Assembly: GCA_013693915.1 (NCBI GenBank)
Contig: CP059264.1
Span: forward strand, 3,163,142 to 3,169,527
Reading direction: 5' to 3'
Source: Dechloromonas sp.
Lineage (GTDB): Bacteria; Pseudomonadota; Gammaproteobacteria; Burkholderiales; Rhodocyclaceae
DNA length: 6,386 bases
Part shown: piece by piece, positions 5,366 to 6,386 of the stretch
Layout: every line of letters starts with the position of its first letter
Numbering within the stretch: the stretch's first letter is position 1
Notes under the pieces: model-generated
Told to the model about the DNA's origin: nothing
Databases searched by the model: none
The model's input: the letters and a program-made list of their open reading frames with translations, nothing else
Made by a program: the position numbers and the translations under genes

Positions 5366-6386
5366 GCCATGGCCCCCTGGCGGACCAGCGGCTTCTCGTC
5401 GATCGGCCACGAACACAAGGCGGCAGCCACCGACAGGCCGATGGCGATCAGCCACGCAACGTCGTAGGAGCCGGTCTGGTCGAAGATCCGCCCGCCGAGC
5501 CAGATGCCGAGGAAGGCGCCCAACTGGTGGCCGAGAAAGACGACGCCGGTCAGCATCGACATGTAGCGCAAGCCGAAGATCTGCGCGATCAGGCCGTTGG
5601 TCAGCGGCACGGTGCCCAGCCAGAGGAGGCCCATCGCAGCGGCGAAGGCCCAGGCTGTCGCGGTCGACAGCGGCAGCAGCAGGAAAACCAGGATCGCCAC
5701 CGCACGCAGCCCGTAGATCAGCGCCAGCAGGTTCTTCTTGCTGTAGCGCCCGCCGCCCCAGCCGAACAGGAACGAGCCGAAGATGTTGAAAAGGCCGATC
5801 AGCGCCACCGCGGTCATTCCGATGTTGGCGGAAAACCCGGCATCGACGAGAAAGGACGGCAGGTGCAGCATGATGAAGGCGGTCTGGAAGCCGCACACGA
5901 AATAGCCCCAGAACAGGTAGTGGAAGCTCTTCTCGCCACGCGCTTCATTCAACGCCTGCACGACCGACTGCCCGGCGCCCGCAGCCGGCTTGTGGCCATC
6001 GGCGAGGGCGTAGGCCAGCGGCGCGATCAGACCGACGCCGCAGGCGAGCAGGACCAGCGCGCTTTGCCAGCCATACGCGGAAATCAGCATCTGCCCCACC
6101 GGCAACACCGCGAACTGGCCGAACGAGCCGCCCGCGCTGGCGATGCCGAGCGCCAGGCTGCGCCTTTCCGGCGTCGTGTGACGGCCGATGACGCCCATGA
6201 TCACGGCGAAGGTGGTGCCGGAAAGACCGAGGCCGATCAGCACGCCGGCCGAGAGATCGAAGGCCAGCGGCGACGTGGCGTGCGCCATCAGCACCAGCCC
6301 GAAGACATAGAGCGCCGCCGCGCCGAGCACCGCGCGCCCGGCGCCGTGGCGGTCGGCCAGCGCCCCGGCAAACGGCGAGCCCAGCC
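5362..6386 (-). CDS. MFS transporter, 5' end cut off by window
   Basis: Proton- or solute-coupled secondary transporter of the inner membrane. The frame is open from the window edge to the TGA at 5362-5364, giving 340 residues; about 60 (TM1 and part of TM2) are missing from a usual 400. A GTG exists at 6330, but coding clearly continues upstream: the first visible residues are the MFS motif A loop GALADRHGAGR between TM2 and TM3. About ten hydrophobic helices follow. Other features are the SGTTF and GGSFGQFAVLPVGQ segments of the N-half (TM4-TM5), the central cytoplasmic loop with DGHKP and EARGEKS (fragment residues about 129-153), and the C-half repeat of motif A (FGWGGGRYSKKNLL). These features fit prokaryotic monocarboxylate-transporter-like MFS permeases. 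The substrate cannot be deduced. The stop overlaps the start of a small membrane protein gene. Confidence 0.88.
   Translation of the reverse strand, partial: LGSPFAGALADRHGAGRAVLGAAALYVFGLVLMAHATSPLAFDLSAGVLIGLGLSGTTFAVIMGVIGRHTTPERRSLALGIASAGGSFGQFAVLPVGQMLISAYGWQSALVLLACGVGLIAPLAYALADGHKPAAGAGQSVVQALNEARGEKSFHYLFWGYFVCGFQTAFIMLHLPSFLVDAGFSANIGMTAVALIGLFNIFGSFLFGWGGGRYSKKNLLALIYGLRAVAILVFLLLPLSTATAWAFAAAMGLLWLGTVPLTNGLIAQIFGLRYMSMLTGVVFLGHQLGAFLGIWLGGRIFDQTGSYDVAWLIAIGLSVAAALCSWPIDEKPLVRQGAMA
5373..5378 (-). promoter_or_regulatory. Strong ribosome binding site of the miniprotein gene
   Basis: AGGGGG on the minus strand, seven bases before the ATG at 5365 and inside the last codons of the MFS gene. 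Together with the ATGA overlap it argues that the small frame is translated. Confidence 0.5.

Noticed and set aside
5231..5896. 221-codon frame that includes the miniprotein
   Set aside because: Upstream of the internal ATG at 5365 it is an out-of-frame reading of the MFS gene, rich in Arg and Pro; only the last 44 codons look like protein.
6328..6330. GTG at 6330 as the start of the MFS gene
   Set aside because: The frame continues upstream with the MFS motif A loop (ADRHGAGR), so the real start lies beyond the window edge.
1..6386. A new defence, mobile or biosynthetic system in the window
   Set aside because: Seven of the eight genes belong to well-known housekeeping or transporter families. 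No integrase, transposase, terminal repeats, tRNA attachment site, array or clear compositional shift is visible.

Overview
The window is a 6.4 kb GC-rich stretch in which every supportable gene lies on the minus strand, so transcription runs from high to low coordinates. In that direction the order is: MFS transporter (5' end cut by the window edge), a 44-codon membrane miniprotein, gloC (glyoxalase II-type hydrolase), an AlkA-like DNA glycosylase, accA, tilS, dapA and bamC (3' end cut by the window edge). Coding density is high. There are no RNA genes, mobile elements, CRISPR arrays or phage genes that I can see. The longest gene-free stretch is 171 bases.

The gene content and protein style (accA followed by tilS, then dapA with bamC directly behind it; an E. 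coli YcbL-like GloC; high GC third positions) suggest a betaproteobacterium, perhaps of the Rhodocyclaceae (Dechloromonas, Azonexus or Accumulibacter-like). This is inference from gene content and order, not from a search.

Region by region: 5362-6386 holds a prokaryotic MFS permease fragment, and 5231-5365 a small single-pass membrane protein whose start codon overlaps the permease stop as ATGA. 4527-5168 is gloC, which probably completes methylglyoxal detoxification. 3738-4355 is a compact HhH-GPD 3-methyladenine glycosylase whose start is set by a GAGG site. 2712-3680 is accA (first step of fatty acid synthesis). It overlaps by 32 bases with tilS (1772-2743), which modifies the wobble base of tRNA-Ile(CAU). 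812-1690 is dapA (first committed step to diaminopimelate and lysine). Ten bases later bamC starts (1-801, partial), a lipoprotein of the BAM outer-membrane assembly machine.

Most of this is conserved housekeeping and I do not see a new defence, mobile or biosynthetic system. The points most worth a second look are the untracked miniprotein coupled to the MFS transporter, and a TilS that lacks the usual C-terminal domain and carries a Gly in place of one Asp of its HHxDDQxET signature. Promoter and hairpin calls are read by eye and are weak.
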